Assembly (NCBI GenBank): GCA_035606665.1
Contig: DATNEY010000053.1
Span: 1 to 64,000 of the forward strand
Direction: 5' to 3'
DNA: 64,000 nucleotides
Source: DASUGC01 sp035606665
GTDB lineage: Bacteria > Acidobacteriota > Vicinamibacteria > Vicinamibacterales > SCN-69-37
Part shown: one piece after another, positions 43,411 to 52,397 of the stretch
Layout of the letters: every line of letters starts with the position of its first letter
Numbering within the stretch: the first letter of the stretch is position 1
Position numbers and translations under genes: made by a program
Notes under the pieces: model-generated
Seen by the model: only the letters and a program-made list of their open reading frames with translations
Told to the model about the DNA's origin: nothing
Databases searched by the model: none

Positions 43411-45234
43411 ATGCGTGATGTAGCCGTGTCAGATACAAAAGTAGTCCTCGTAGTACCGCCATTGATTCACGCTGGCGTGGCATTTACGTCTGTAGCCGGC
43501 CCCGAGCACATTGGCGTCGCGTATCTCACCGCATCCCTGCGGCGCGAGGGGATCGCGACGGACGTCCTGAACTATGACCTGGATACCTACATTCGCGTGA
43601 TGAAGCACGACGGCTTCGCCGAACGCGAAGCCACCCCCGATGAGATGGCGGATCACATCCTCAAGCGTGAGCCCACATTCGTGGGTGTTACCGTCACGGG
43701 TCCCACGCTCCAGACGTCGCTGCGACTGGCCGGCGCCCTGAAGGAGCGGCGTCCCGATCTCCATGTGTGCTTCGGAGGTCATCAGGCCACGGCCGCGGCC
43801 GAGGCCTTGATGGTCGAAGAGCCGACGGTGGATTCGATCGGGCTCGGGGACTGCGACTTCACGCTGCCTGCGTTCATCAAGCGCCTGCACGCGGGCGACG
43901 ATCTCGGCGAGTTCTACGGCTTCTTCTATCGCGCGGCCGACGGCCGGGTAGCGGGCGGCTGGAAGCCGCAGGCGAAGAAAGGCGATCTGATCCGGCTCAC
44001 GACGTCCGCGCCGCGGGCCCAGGCCCAGCCGACCCTGGCCGAACGGTACGCGCTCTGGGATCTGCCGCATCCTTCCCGCGACGATCTCACCGTCATCCGC
44101 CGCGAGACCGGAGCGAACGAAGCACGTCTGAGCACCAGCCGCGGGTGCATGGACTTCTGCACCTTCTGCGCGACTTCCGACAGCGCCGGCTTTCGCAAAC
44201 ACACGCTACGTCCGCCCGAGGACGTCGTCGCGGAGATCGAAGAACTGCACCAGAAGCACGGCATCGACCACTTCTGGCTGGTGGACGACAACTTCGTGAG
44301 CCGGTCCGAGGCCTCGCAGGAGCGCGCCGCGGACATCTGCCGGGCGCTGATCAAGAGTCCGATTCGCGTGACCATGCGGGCGTACTTCCGCGCCGACGCG
44401 TTCACGGGCCGGCCCGATCTCATGCCGCTCCTGTTTCGGGGGGGCGTGACGATGGGCCTGATCGGTGTGGAGTCGGCGACGCCCCGACGCCTTCAGTACT
44501 TCGGAAAGCACTGCACGACGGACCAGATGCGCTCGACGATCGCGGCGATCCGCGGCGTCGGCATGGGCCTGCAGATCGGGTACATCTTCTTCGATCCGAT
44601 GACGTCCTTCCCCGATATGCGGGAAGACGCCGACTTCCTGCTCGAAGTCGGCGAGGCCTACAACCTCTTCAACTTCGTCCAGAGCATGGACGTGTACCCG
44701 GGCACGCCTTACCGCCGCATGATCCAGAACAAGGGGCTGGGACACTTCACTCACACGTACCGCGGGGGATTCCGCGACTATGAGTACGCCGACGCCAGGA
44801 TTGCGCCGCTGGCGGCGGCCATGGCCAGCCTGTATTCACCGCCGCTCATGGCGATCGACCGCGCCCTGATGCGGCTCCGGGCGTTCAATCTGCCGCGGCT
44901 GCGCTGGCTTGACGAGCAGTCGCTCGTCCCACGCGCCGATCGCCGGACCTACCGCGACGCCGCCACCGAGGCGGAGGTCCGGTTCGGCGAGATCGGACGG
45001 ATCAACTACGAATGGGTGCGGTCCGCGATCGACCTCGCCGAAGGGAGTTTCAGCGAGGCCCAGCTCGACACGCTCCTGCAGGCCGCCAACGCCCGCCGCC
45101 GGCCCCACCTCCAGCAGCTCGAGTCGCTGGCCGGAGTGATCGATCGCATGGCCGCGCGTCTCCATGCGGCCGCCAACAATCGGCCGGCCTCCGGCGCGAT
45201 GGAGAGAGAGGGCGTGTCATGGGCAATCTGCTAA
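43411..45234 (+). CDS. B12-binding-type radical SAM protein (paralogue 1 of 3)
   Basis: 607 aa from ATG 43411, set by AGGAG 6 nt upstream. N-terminal cobalamin-binding-like domain: VVLVVPPL, AGPEHIGVAYLTASLRREG and CFGGHQATAAAE. The 4Fe-4S motif is CMDFCTFC with Cys246, Cys250 and Cys253; then WLVDDNF, YFRADAF, GVESATPRR and DVYPGTPY follow the usual barrel order. The C-terminal 150 residues are helical and unassigned. The same landmarks (AGAEHLGLG-like, SRGC, DDNF, RADxF, FPGT) recur in the genes at 45219 and 50628, so the three arose by duplication. Known relatives methylate unactivated carbons or rearrange skeletons using methyl- or adenosyl-cobalamin. First gene of an overlapping operon. 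Confidence 0.87.
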   Translation: MRDVAVSDTKVVLVVPPLIHAGVAFTSVAGPEHIGVAYLTASLRREGIATDVLNYDLDTYIRVMKHDGFAEREATPDEMADHILKREPTFVGVTVTGPTLQTSLRLAGALKERRPDLHVCFGGHQATAAAEALMVEEPTVDSIGLGDCDFTLPAFIKRLHAGDDLGEFYGFFYRAADGRVAGGWKPQAKKGDLIRLTTSAPRAQAQPTLAERYALWDLPHPSRDDLTVIRRETGANEARLSTSRGCMDFCTFCATSDSAGFRKHTLRPPEDVVAEIEELHQKHGIDHFWLVDDNFVSRSEASQERAADICRALIKSPIRVTMRAYFRADAFTGRPDLMPLLFRGGVTMGLIGVESATPRRLQYFGKHCTTDQMRSTIAAIRGVGMGLQIGYIFFDPMTSFPDMREDADFLLEVGEAYNLFNFVQSMDVYPGTPYRRMIQNKGLGHFTHTYRGGFRDYEYADARIAPLAAAMASLYSPPLMAIDRALMRLRAFNLPRLRWLDEQSLVPRADRRTYRDAATEAEVRFGEIGRINYEWVRSAIDLAEGSFSEAQLDTLLQAANARRRPHLQQLESLAGVIDRMAARLHAAANNRPASGAMEREGVSWAIC

Positions 45235-47828
45235 CCGCCGAAGCTGACACCGGGGCCACGGTGGCGACGAAGCGGCCGCGCTTCACGCTGGTGCTGCCGC
45301 GCACCGAGTCGATGCGCTCGAGTGCCGTCTCGATGGCGGGCGCCGAACACCTCGGCCTGGGATCGATCGCTTCGCATCTGCGCTCCCGCGGTTTCACGGC
45401 GACGCAGATCAACTATCAGCTCTCGACGTTCTTCAACGCGTGGGACGGCCTGGTCGATTATCGCGGCTCGTACTCCGCGGAGGCGCTCGCGGCGGAGATT
45501 CTTTCCACGCGCCCGGACGTCGTCGGCTTCTGCGTGACGTCGATGACGCTGCTCGAGACGCTCAAGATGTGCGAGATCATCCGCGCCCGGAGCCCGCGCA
45601 CGCTGCTGGGCCTCGGAGGTCCGCACGCGATCTTGTGCGCCAACGAGCTCATGTCGCGCTTCCCGGTGCTCGATTTCATCGGCATGAACGACGGCGAGCG
45701 CGCCATGGCGCTCCTGGCGGACGCCATCGTCGACGGCGTGTTTCCCTGCGCCATTCCCGAAATGATCACGCGCGCTCCCGAGCGCATCGACGCCGGCGTC
45801 ATGTCGTCCTACAAGGCGATGCCTCGCGGCGTCGACGATCTGCCGATGCCCGCGCGGGATGACCTGTTGTGGATGTTGCTGCGCGCTCCGATTACGGAAG
45901 CACGGATTACCACCAGTCGCGGCTGCAACTACGACTGCACGTTCTGCATCGACGCCATGCGGTACGACCGGCGGTGGCTCTCGCGCAGCGCGTCCCAGAC
46001 CGTGGATGAAATGGAAGCGCTCAACCGGTGCCTCGGCATCTCGCACTTCTGGATGTCAGACGACAACTTCGTCACGGGCGCCCCGAGCTCTCGCCGCCGG
46101 GCGCGCGAGATCGCCGATCAGCTGCAGGCCCGCGGTCTCGACGTGACATACCGGGTCCGGTTCCGCTCGGACACCTTCGTCGATGACCTGCCCTTGTTGG
46201 AGCGCCTGGCCGAGAGCGGGCTCGTCTCCGCGTTCGTGGGCCTTGAAGCGGGCAGTGAAGAGCAGCTCGAGAGGTTCAAGAAGCGGACGACCGTGAACCA
46301 GCACTACGTGATGGTCGAGCAGATGCGCGCGCTGGGCATCGCGCTGCAGTGCGGCTTCATCATGTTCGAACCCTACGCGTCCTTCGACGACCTCGCGGCG
46401 TCGGCGACGTTCCTCCATGACATCAAGGAGATGTATCTGGAGAGCAACTTCACGCACAGCCTCGACGTTTTTCCGGGAACGGAGATCGCCGAGGATCTGC
46501 GGCGCGACGGCCTGCTCTATCCCAACTTCACCGCGACCTCGCCATACGACGCCTACGACTTTTCCGATCGACACCTCGGCACGTTCGCCCGGCTGATAGA
46601 GAAGTCGCACGATTACGACACCGTCACGCGAGACAAGTGGCTCTACCGGTACCGGACCAATCTGTTGCCGCGCGCGCACCGCCGGCTGCGGCACCACGCG
46701 AAGCGGACGGAGTGGAGGGCCCGGGAGGAGGCGGTGATCCAACGCCTGAACGACGCGAACATGACGTTCTTCATGAGCGCGCTCGACGAGGCCCGGCGCG
46801 GCGAGCCGGGCCGGCAGTTCGACGCATTCCGGGACGCAGCCTTCAAGGTGCAACGAGAGGGCGAGCGCGAGCTCGCGGACCTCTATCGAGAAGTGCTGAG
46901 CTGCCTGCCGGAAGACCGTTCCGCGCGCCGACGAGTCGGCCCGAGCGGAACGGTCTCGAGCGATCACCCGGAACTGCCGCCTGCGGTCCAGGCCCGGCTG
47001 CTGGAAGCGCAACGATCGCTCGAGGGGCAGGGCCCGTTCGTCACCCGGCTGCTCGGGGGCGGCAACCTCAATTGGATTGTGCTCCTCGAAGGACCCGAGC
47101 GACGGTTCGTCTTCAGGACCCGCCGCCACGACTCGACCGACGAAATCTCGGCGTACCTGGCCCGGTTGTACGGCGACGCCGACCTCGAGGGCCGCGGTGG
47201 CAGGTTTCGCCTCCGTTCCGTGACAGAGCAGGCGGACTTCATCGCGAAGGCCCGCGCGGCCGGCGTGCGCACTCCGGCCGTCGCCGCGACGGGCGAGGAC
47301 TGGATTGTCACCGCTTTTGAGGAGGGACGGACGCTGGCAGAAGAGCTCCAGGACGCCGGGGGACCGGAAATCGTTCTGCGTCTGCTGTTCCAACTCGCGT
47401 CCGCGCACCGCGCCGGAATCGTGTTCGGAGATCGATGGGGCGCGAACGAGATCGTCGATCCGGCCGGCCATCTGCACTTCATCGATTTCGACGTGGAGTG
47501 GACGCCGCGATCGCCGCGCCATCGATTGAACGAGCTCGACGCCGGCGTCGCGATCTTTGGCGCGTTGCTGAACTCGACACGCCGCGACGATCTGCTCGAA
47601 GCGCTGCGGGTATATGGCGTGCCGTTGCTCGCCGAGTGGGGCTACGATCTGCCCTCCGTCGCGGCGGTTCTTGACGGCTACCGGGCCTTCTACCTGGCTC
47701 CGGACAAGCCGGCGGGTCCGTGGTCGCCACCGTTCTCGACGTACGAAGCGCTCGCGCCCTCCCTCGATGCTGCCGTCCAGACCTTGCGGGACTGCCGGCC
47801 CTCCACGATTGTCGGCCAATTGATATGA
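45219..47828 (+). CDS. B12-binding-type radical SAM protein fused to a kinase-like domain (paralogue 2 of 3)
   Basis: 869 aa; ATG 45219 overlaps the previous gene by 16 nt. Residues 1-580 are a B12-type radical SAM protein: MAGAEHLGLGSIASHL, LGGPHAILCAN, CNYDCTFC with Cys236, Cys240 and Cys243, WMSDDNFV, RFRSDTF, DVFPGTEIAED. From about 600 a protein-kinase-like (RIO/Bud32/aminoglycoside-kinase type) fold begins: a Gly loop LLGGGNLNWIVLL, then the catalytic segment HRAGIVFGDRWGANEIV with Asp738 and Asn743, and HFIDFD with Asp756 as metal ligand. All catalytic residues of the kinase C-lobe are present; the N-lobe Lys is not obvious. The domain probably phosphorylates a small molecule or sugar. 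The fusion suggests that both activities act on one intermediate. Confidence 0.85.
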   Translation: MGNLLTAEADTGATVATKRPRFTLVLPRTESMRSSAVSMAGAEHLGLGSIASHLRSRGFTATQINYQLSTFFNAWDGLVDYRGSYSAEALAAEILSTRPDVVGFCVTSMTLLETLKMCEIIRARSPRTLLGLGGPHAILCANELMSRFPVLDFIGMNDGERAMALLADAIVDGVFPCAIPEMITRAPERIDAGVMSSYKAMPRGVDDLPMPARDDLLWMLLRAPITEARITTSRGCNYDCTFCIDAMRYDRRWLSRSASQTVDEMEALNRCLGISHFWMSDDNFVTGAPSSRRRAREIADQLQARGLDVTYRVRFRSDTFVDDLPLLERLAESGLVSAFVGLEAGSEEQLERFKKRTTVNQHYVMVEQMRALGIALQCGFIMFEPYASFDDLAASATFLHDIKEMYLESNFTHSLDVFPGTEIAEDLRRDGLLYPNFTATSPYDAYDFSDRHLGTFARLIEKSHDYDTVTRDKWLYRYRTNLLPRAHRRLRHHAKRTEWRAREEAVIQRLNDANMTFFMSALDEARRGEPGRQFDAFRDAAFKVQREGERELADLYREVLSCLPEDRSARRRVGPSGTVSSDHPELPPAVQARLLEAQRSLEGQGPFVTRLLGGGNLNWIVLLEGPERRFVFRTRRHDSTDEISAYLARLYGDADLEGRGGRFRLRSVTEQADFIAKARAAGVRTPAVAATGEDWIVTAFEEGRTLAEELQDAGGPEIVLRLLFQLASAHRAGIVFGDRWGANEIVDPAGHLHFIDFDVEWTPRSPRHRLNELDAGVAIFGALLNSTRRDDLLEALRVYGVPLLAEWGYDLPSVAAVLDGYRAFYLAPDKPAGPWSPPFSTYEALAPSLDAAVQTLRDCRPSTIVGQLI

Positions 47829-48547
47829 GGGGACAGTCGTTCCACGGTTCGTATCTGCAGAGGCTCGGTGATTACCTCGAGCAGATGTACGCAGCCGAAG
47901 ACACCGCGATCCGGGATGCCGTCAACCTCCTGGTGGAGCGGTTGAACCGGGGCGGCATTCTTCACACCTTCGGAACAGGCCACTCCAGCCTGGTGGCCGC
48001 CGAACCCACGTATCGCGCCGGTGGCCTTGCGGCGGTCAACTTCATTGGGCTCCTTCCGGGCCGAACAGGTTGGAATGCCGCGATCGAGATCGAAAACGAT
48101 CCGTCGCCGGCGGCCGGGCTCGTGAAGCAGGCGGGTGTGCGTCCCGAGGACATCGTCATCGTGATTTCGCACTCGGGCCGCAGCCCTCTCGTGTTGGCGG
48201 TCGCTGACTGCGCGGCGGCGGCGGGCGCCGCCGTCATGGCCGTGACGGCCTCGGGGCGCAATCCGTTGGCGTCCAGGGCCACGCTCGTACTCGAAACAGG
48301 CGCACCTGCTGACGACTGCACGATGAGCTCGCCTCTGCACCCATACGGATCGGTGTCGTCCATTCTCACGCTGATGCTGCTGAACGCGGTGATTGCGGGT
48401 GCCGTCGGCTTCGCACTCGACCGCGACGTCGCGCTGCCGGTGCTCGAGAGCGTGCATGCCGATGGCGGACCGGCGCACAACGCGAGCGTGATGGCGCCGC
48501 TCGTCGAACGCGTTCCCTGCTGGAGCCGGATGCCGTGCATCGAGTAA
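47825..48547 (+). CDS. SIS-domain sugar-phosphate protein, UPF0309-like
   Basis: 240 aa; ATGA overlap with the gene before. A single SIS domain with LHTFGTGHSSLVAAEPTYRAGGLAAVNFI (about 42-70) and VIVISHSGRSPLVL (near 115), the phosphosugar-binding Ser/Gly loops. The first motif matches the UPF0309 family of small SIS proteins, whose members sit near amino-sugar genes. It probably isomerises or binds a (amino)sugar phosphate. It stands in one operon with NagB-like and ROK genes. The next gene starts on the last base of its stop codon. Confidence 0.85.
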   Translation: MRGQSFHGSYLQRLGDYLEQMYAAEDTAIRDAVNLLVERLNRGGILHTFGTGHSSLVAAEPTYRAGGLAAVNFIGLLPGRTGWNAAIEIENDPSPAAGLVKQAGVRPEDIVIVISHSGRSPLVLAVADCAAAAGAAVMAVTASGRNPLASRATLVLETGAPADDCTMSSPLHPYGSVSSILTLMLLNAVIAGAVGFALDRDVALPVLESVHADGGPAHNASVMAPLVERVPCWSRMPCIE

Positions 48548-50604
48548 TGGCTGCCGCCGACGTCCAGACTGCCAGCCGGCCCTTGCTGCGCCGGTTCGGC
48601 AGGACCGGCTTGACGTTTCCGGAGATCGGACTCGGCACGTGGACGCTGTCGGACGGACCCTTCGGCCCGATTACCGCAGACGACTCCCGCGAGGTGGTTC
48701 GTGCGGCCGTCGCGCTCGGCGTGACGTTTTTCGATACGGCGGACATCTACGGGCACGGCCGCGTCGAATCGCTCCTGGGCGAGAGTCTGCCCGAACGCGC
48801 CGGCGTGTTCGTCGCCACGAAGGTCGGCAATGAGGCCGTTGCCGGCGGACCGTCGCGCAAGAACTTCGATGTTGACTATGTGGCGGCGGCGGTCGAGTCG
48901 TGCCGGCAGCGTCTTCGCCAGCCCGCGATCGGCCTGCTGCAGCTGCACAATCCTCCGGCCGGCGTGCTCGAGGCCGGTCCGCTGCTCGAGAAGCTGGCCG
49001 ATCTCAAGCGCGCGGGAAAGATCCGCGCGATCGGCTTGTCAACGACCGAGGCTTCGGATCTTCATCGGCTCGACGAGCTCGGAATCTTCGACGCGGTGCA
49101 GATTCCTTTCAATGTGCTGAGGCAGGATCTCCTGCTGTCGGCACGAGACGCGCTCGAGTCGTGGGGCGGCGCAGTGGTGGTGAGAACGCCGCTCGAGTTC
49201 GGTCTGCTCAGCGGCCGTTTGCCGCAACCGCCCGCACTGTCAGACGGCGACTATCGACGTCGTGCCTGGGGGCGCGAAGAGGAGGCGCAGAAGCGGGCGG
49301 CCGCCGATGCCCTCGGATCGCTATGCGCGGCAGCGCCGCGTTCCTTGCCTCAACTGGCGATCCAGGTGTCGCTGCTTCCGTCCTTCGTCTCGGTGGTCAT
49401 TCCCGGCTGTCGCGATGTCGAACAGCTGTCCGCCAATCTGGCGGCATCACGCGATGTCCCTCCGCTTGGCAGGCGCGATCTCATCGAAGTCGATCGTGTC
49501 CTCCGCGATCACGGCCTGACGTCCGCGCTTGCGACCGCGTTCAGCCCTCGCACGCAGGTGTCGTGCAGCGACCTCACCCCGAATGATGGCGATGCCGCGC
49601 GCACGCTCGCGGCCCCGTTCCGGATCGGCCGGCTCGAGCTGGCCAATCGCATCGTTCGATCCGGAACGACCGAACGCGCTGCCGATCGGGACGGCATTCC
49701 GGAAGCCGCGATGGGGGACGCGTACCATCGATTGGTTCAGGGCGGCACCGCGATGCTCATCACAGGCTACCTCGCGGTTGAGCCGGCCGGCCGCGCAAGC
49801 TTGAGCCATCCGATTCTGACCGGCCCGCCGGCGACGGCGGCATGGACGGCCATTGTCGAACGATGCAAGGCCGTGTCTGCGACGAAACTCTGCGCGCAAC
49901 TCGGCCACGGTGGCGCGCTCGCCCTGTCCACCTACGAGCCGAGCGGAATCGAGCGCCATTTCCGCGATGCCGCCCTCGCGGCCGAAGCGGCGGGCTTCGA
50001 TGCCGTGCAGTTGCACGCGGCCCACGGCTACTTCCTCGGACAGCTGCTGTCATCGCGCCCCGCACTTCGCGGCGGGGCGGCGGCGCACGACGGCCTGTCC
50101 TTGTTCCGCCGCATCGTCGAGTCGGTCGCGGCGGCGATCCGGCCGCAGCTCGCGCTGCTGGTGAAGGTCAACGTCTCGGACTTCGTGGCCGGCGGGTACG
50201 ACGTCTCCGATGCCGAAGTTGCCGCCGAGGCTCTCGGGACGATGCCGGTGGACGCGGTGGAATGGAGCGGCTGGACACCTGCGGCCGATCCGGCTGACAC
50301 GCCGTCGCGTCTCGGGGAAGTCAACCCGGGTGACGAGGGCTTCTTTGTGCCGTTCGCCGCACGGGTCAAACGCCTCGTACCGCATCTGCCGATGGGCACG
50401 TGCGGCGGCTTCCGGAGCGCCGTCGGCATGTCGCGCGCGATCTCGGCTCACGGTCTCGACTTTGTCTCGCTCTCGCGTGCGTTCATCGCGGAGCCCGATC
50501 TTCCAAAGCGCCTGCTTGCCGGCCAGCCACGGGCGTTCTGCGACGGTTGCAATCAGTGCCTGGCCAAGCACATTCGTCCGGTTCATTGTCCCAGGCTCAC
50601 GTAG
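48547..50604 (+). CDS. Fusion of aldo-keto reductase and old-yellow-enzyme-like flavin oxidoreductase
   Basis: 685 aa; ATG 48547 overlaps the preceding stop by 1 nt. Residues 1-330 form an aldo-keto reductase: FFDTADIYGHGRVE with Asp63 and Tyr68, ATKVG with Lys92, LLQLHNPP giving the His, and VVIPGCRDVEQL near the NADPH end. Residues 350-685 form an FMN-dependent TIM barrel of the NADH:flavin oxidoreductase family: LAAPFRIGRLELANRIVRSGT, KLCAQLGHGG, AAHGYFLGQLLSSR, GGFRSAVGM and SRAFIAEPDLP. It ends with CDGCNQCLAKHIRPVHC, a Cys array like the 4Fe-4S site of dienoyl-CoA-reductase-type members, but without their FAD domain. Two reductions or oxidations on one substrate are suggested. I do not know a described fusion of these two families. 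Confidence 0.87.
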   Translation: MAAADVQTASRPLLRRFGRTGLTFPEIGLGTWTLSDGPFGPITADDSREVVRAAVALGVTFFDTADIYGHGRVESLLGESLPERAGVFVATKVGNEAVAGGPSRKNFDVDYVAAAVESCRQRLRQPAIGLLQLHNPPAGVLEAGPLLEKLADLKRAGKIRAIGLSTTEASDLHRLDELGIFDAVQIPFNVLRQDLLLSARDALESWGGAVVVRTPLEFGLLSGRLPQPPALSDGDYRRRAWGREEEAQKRAAADALGSLCAAAPRSLPQLAIQVSLLPSFVSVVIPGCRDVEQLSANLAASRDVPPLGRRDLIEVDRVLRDHGLTSALATAFSPRTQVSCSDLTPNDGDAARTLAAPFRIGRLELANRIVRSGTTERAADRDGIPEAAMGDAYHRLVQGGTAMLITGYLAVEPAGRASLSHPILTGPPATAAWTAIVERCKAVSATKLCAQLGHGGALALSTYEPSGIERHFRDAALAAEAAGFDAVQLHAAHGYFLGQLLSSRPALRGGAAAHDGLSLFRRIVESVAAAIRPQLALLVKVNVSDFVAGGYDVSDAEVAAEALGTMPVDAVEWSGWTPAADPADTPSRLGEVNPGDEGFFVPFAARVKRLVPHLPMGTCGGFRSAVGMSRAISAHGLDFVSLSRAFIAEPDLPKRLLAGQPRAFCDGCNQCLAKHIRPVHCPRLT

Positions 50605-50627
50605 GCCATCACCGCTGGAGTCGGTCC

Positions 50628-52397
50628 ATGCTTAACGACGCCCATTTCACATCAGCCACCCAGGCAGCCGATGTCTTCGCTCGCCCGGGGGGTCTTCGCC
50701 GCACCGTCGCGCTCGTGCTGCCGTCGAGTGACGAAAAGCGTTCCTCGGCTATTTCGCAGGCGGGCGCGGAACACCTCGGCCTTGGCTACATCGCCGCGTA
50801 CCTCCGGGCGCGGGCGGTCGAGGTGACCGTGTTCAACTTCCAGGTCGACACCTACGTGTCGTACTGGGAAATGGCCGAGAAGGCGCCGCCTGTGTCGGTC
50901 GACACGTGCGCGCGCCAGATCATTGAGTCCGGCGCCGACATCGTCGGCATGTCGATCACGGGAATCACGATTCGCGAAGCGCTCGGCATCGCGAATCGCC
51001 TCAAGGAACTGAAGCCGGAGATCTTCATCGCGTGGGGCGGCCATCAGGCGTTCTACAGCGCGAAGGATCTGATCGAACGGGAGCTCAGCGTAGACGCGGT
51101 CGTCGCCAGCGATGGCGAAATCACGATGGGTCGTCTCGTCGACTGCCTGTCGCTCGGCGGCAGCATCAAGGAGATTCCGGGACTTTACGTCCGCGACGGG
51201 CGCGGCAGGATGCTCTACACGGGACCGCCACCGGAACCGGAGCTGGACGAGCTACCGCGGCCGGCTCGCGACACGCTCGAGATGATGATCGCGCGCGGCA
51301 TGAACATCACCGACGCGCGCATCACCACGAGTCGCGGCTGCCCGTTCAAGTGCACCTTCTGCGTCGATCCGTCGCTCGGTTATCGCGTGAAGTGGCGCGC
51401 GCGCAGCGCGGAGCTTGTCGTGGCGGAGATGAAGGAGCTGGTGGAGAAGTACGGCATCAAGTTCTTCTGGTTCAGCGAGGACAACTTCATTCTGCCGACG
51501 AAGCAGGGCCGAGACCGGGCGACGAAGATCGCGGATCTTCTCGTCGAGGCCGGCCTCGACATCGGCTATCGCGCGCTTCTCCGGGCAGACGCCATCAACG
51601 GCGAAACGGAACTCGTGCGGAAGCTGATTCGCAGCGGCCTCCGCTGTGTATACATCGGGATCGAGTCGGGCTCGCCGCGGCGTTTGGTGTACCTGAAGAA
51701 GCACGAGACACCGGAGGAATACCGCGCGGTGCTGGATCAGTTGAAAGCCACGCGCGTGGGGCTCCAGATCGGCTTCATCATGTTCGATCCGTTCACGACG
51801 TGGGACGATCTGGCCATCGACGCGGAGTTCCTCCGTTCGGTCGGGCAGATGTACCTGTATTCCAACTACTGCCAGACGCTCGACGTGTTTCCAGGCACGG
51901 ACATCTCGTTGACGTTGATCGAGAAGGGGATGTTGTCCAAGAGCTTCAGCTACGACTCTCCGTACGACGAGTACCAGTGGGAGGATCCGGCGATCGGCCA
52001 GCTCGGCCGGGCGTTCATGCGGGCGTACGGTTCGCAGCTCATCGAGCTCGACAAACACTTCCAGCGATTCGCCGTCGTCGACGTACCGACAATCTGGCGC
52101 GCGAGCCACGCCGGCCAGCTCGATGCCGGCCACGCCGAGCGCGTACAGGCGATCGCCGACGAGCATCTCGGCACGCTCAACCAGGCCGGATTCGACCTGT
52201 TCACCCGAGCCCTGGAATTGGGACGCCAGGGATGGGGCGAAGCCGCATTCCACGAGCTCGTGCAGCGGCACTACAAGGCCGCCGCGGCCGTTCGCGTGGC
52301 GCTCGCTCACGAGCTGCTGGGCTGTCCGGCCGAGGTGAGAGATCGAATGACATCGATGACCGGCATCACCCTGGCGAACCTGTCGGAGGCATGTTGA
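50628..52397 (+). CDS. B12-binding-type radical SAM protein (paralogue 3 of 3)
   Basis: 589 aa from ATG 50628, with GGAG 10 nt upstream. N-terminal B12-type region: SQAGAEHLGLGYIAAYLRAR, AWGGHQAFYSA. Cluster motif CPFKCTFC with Cys238, Cys242 and Cys245; then WFSEDNFI, LLRADAI, GIESGSPRRLVYLKKHE, DVFPGTDI. Closest in window to paralogue 2 (MAGAEHLGLG and TTSRGC stretches) but without the kinase extension. The 23-nt gap before it is the widest inside this part of the operon. Its 3' end overlaps the creatininase gene by 7 nt. Substrate unknown; serial methylation together with the other paralogues is an inference. Confidence 0.87.
   Translation: MLNDAHFTSATQAADVFARPGGLRRTVALVLPSSDEKRSSAISQAGAEHLGLGYIAAYLRARAVEVTVFNFQVDTYVSYWEMAEKAPPVSVDTCARQIIESGADIVGMSITGITIREALGIANRLKELKPEIFIAWGGHQAFYSAKDLIERELSVDAVVASDGEITMGRLVDCLSLGGSIKEIPGLYVRDGRGRMLYTGPPPEPELDELPRPARDTLEMMIARGMNITDARITTSRGCPFKCTFCVDPSLGYRVKWRARSAELVVAEMKELVEKYGIKFFWFSEDNFILPTKQGRDRATKIADLLVEAGLDIGYRALLRADAINGETELVRKLIRSGLRCVYIGIESGSPRRLVYLKKHETPEEYRAVLDQLKATRVGLQIGFIMFDPFTTWDDLAIDAEFLRSVGQMYLYSNYCQTLDVFPGTDISLTLIEKGMLSKSFSYDSPYDEYQWEDPAIGQLGRAFMRAYGSQLIELDKHFQRFAVVDVPTIWRASHAGQLDAGHAERVQAIADEHLGTLNQAGFDLFTRALELGRQGWGEAAFHELVQRHYKAAAAVRVALAHELLGCPAEVRDRMTSMTGITLANLSEAC

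Noticed and set aside
50400..50627. Upstream extension of the third radical SAM paralogue
   Set aside because: It overlaps the end of the AKR/OYE gene in another frame; GGAG and the family-like start support 50628.
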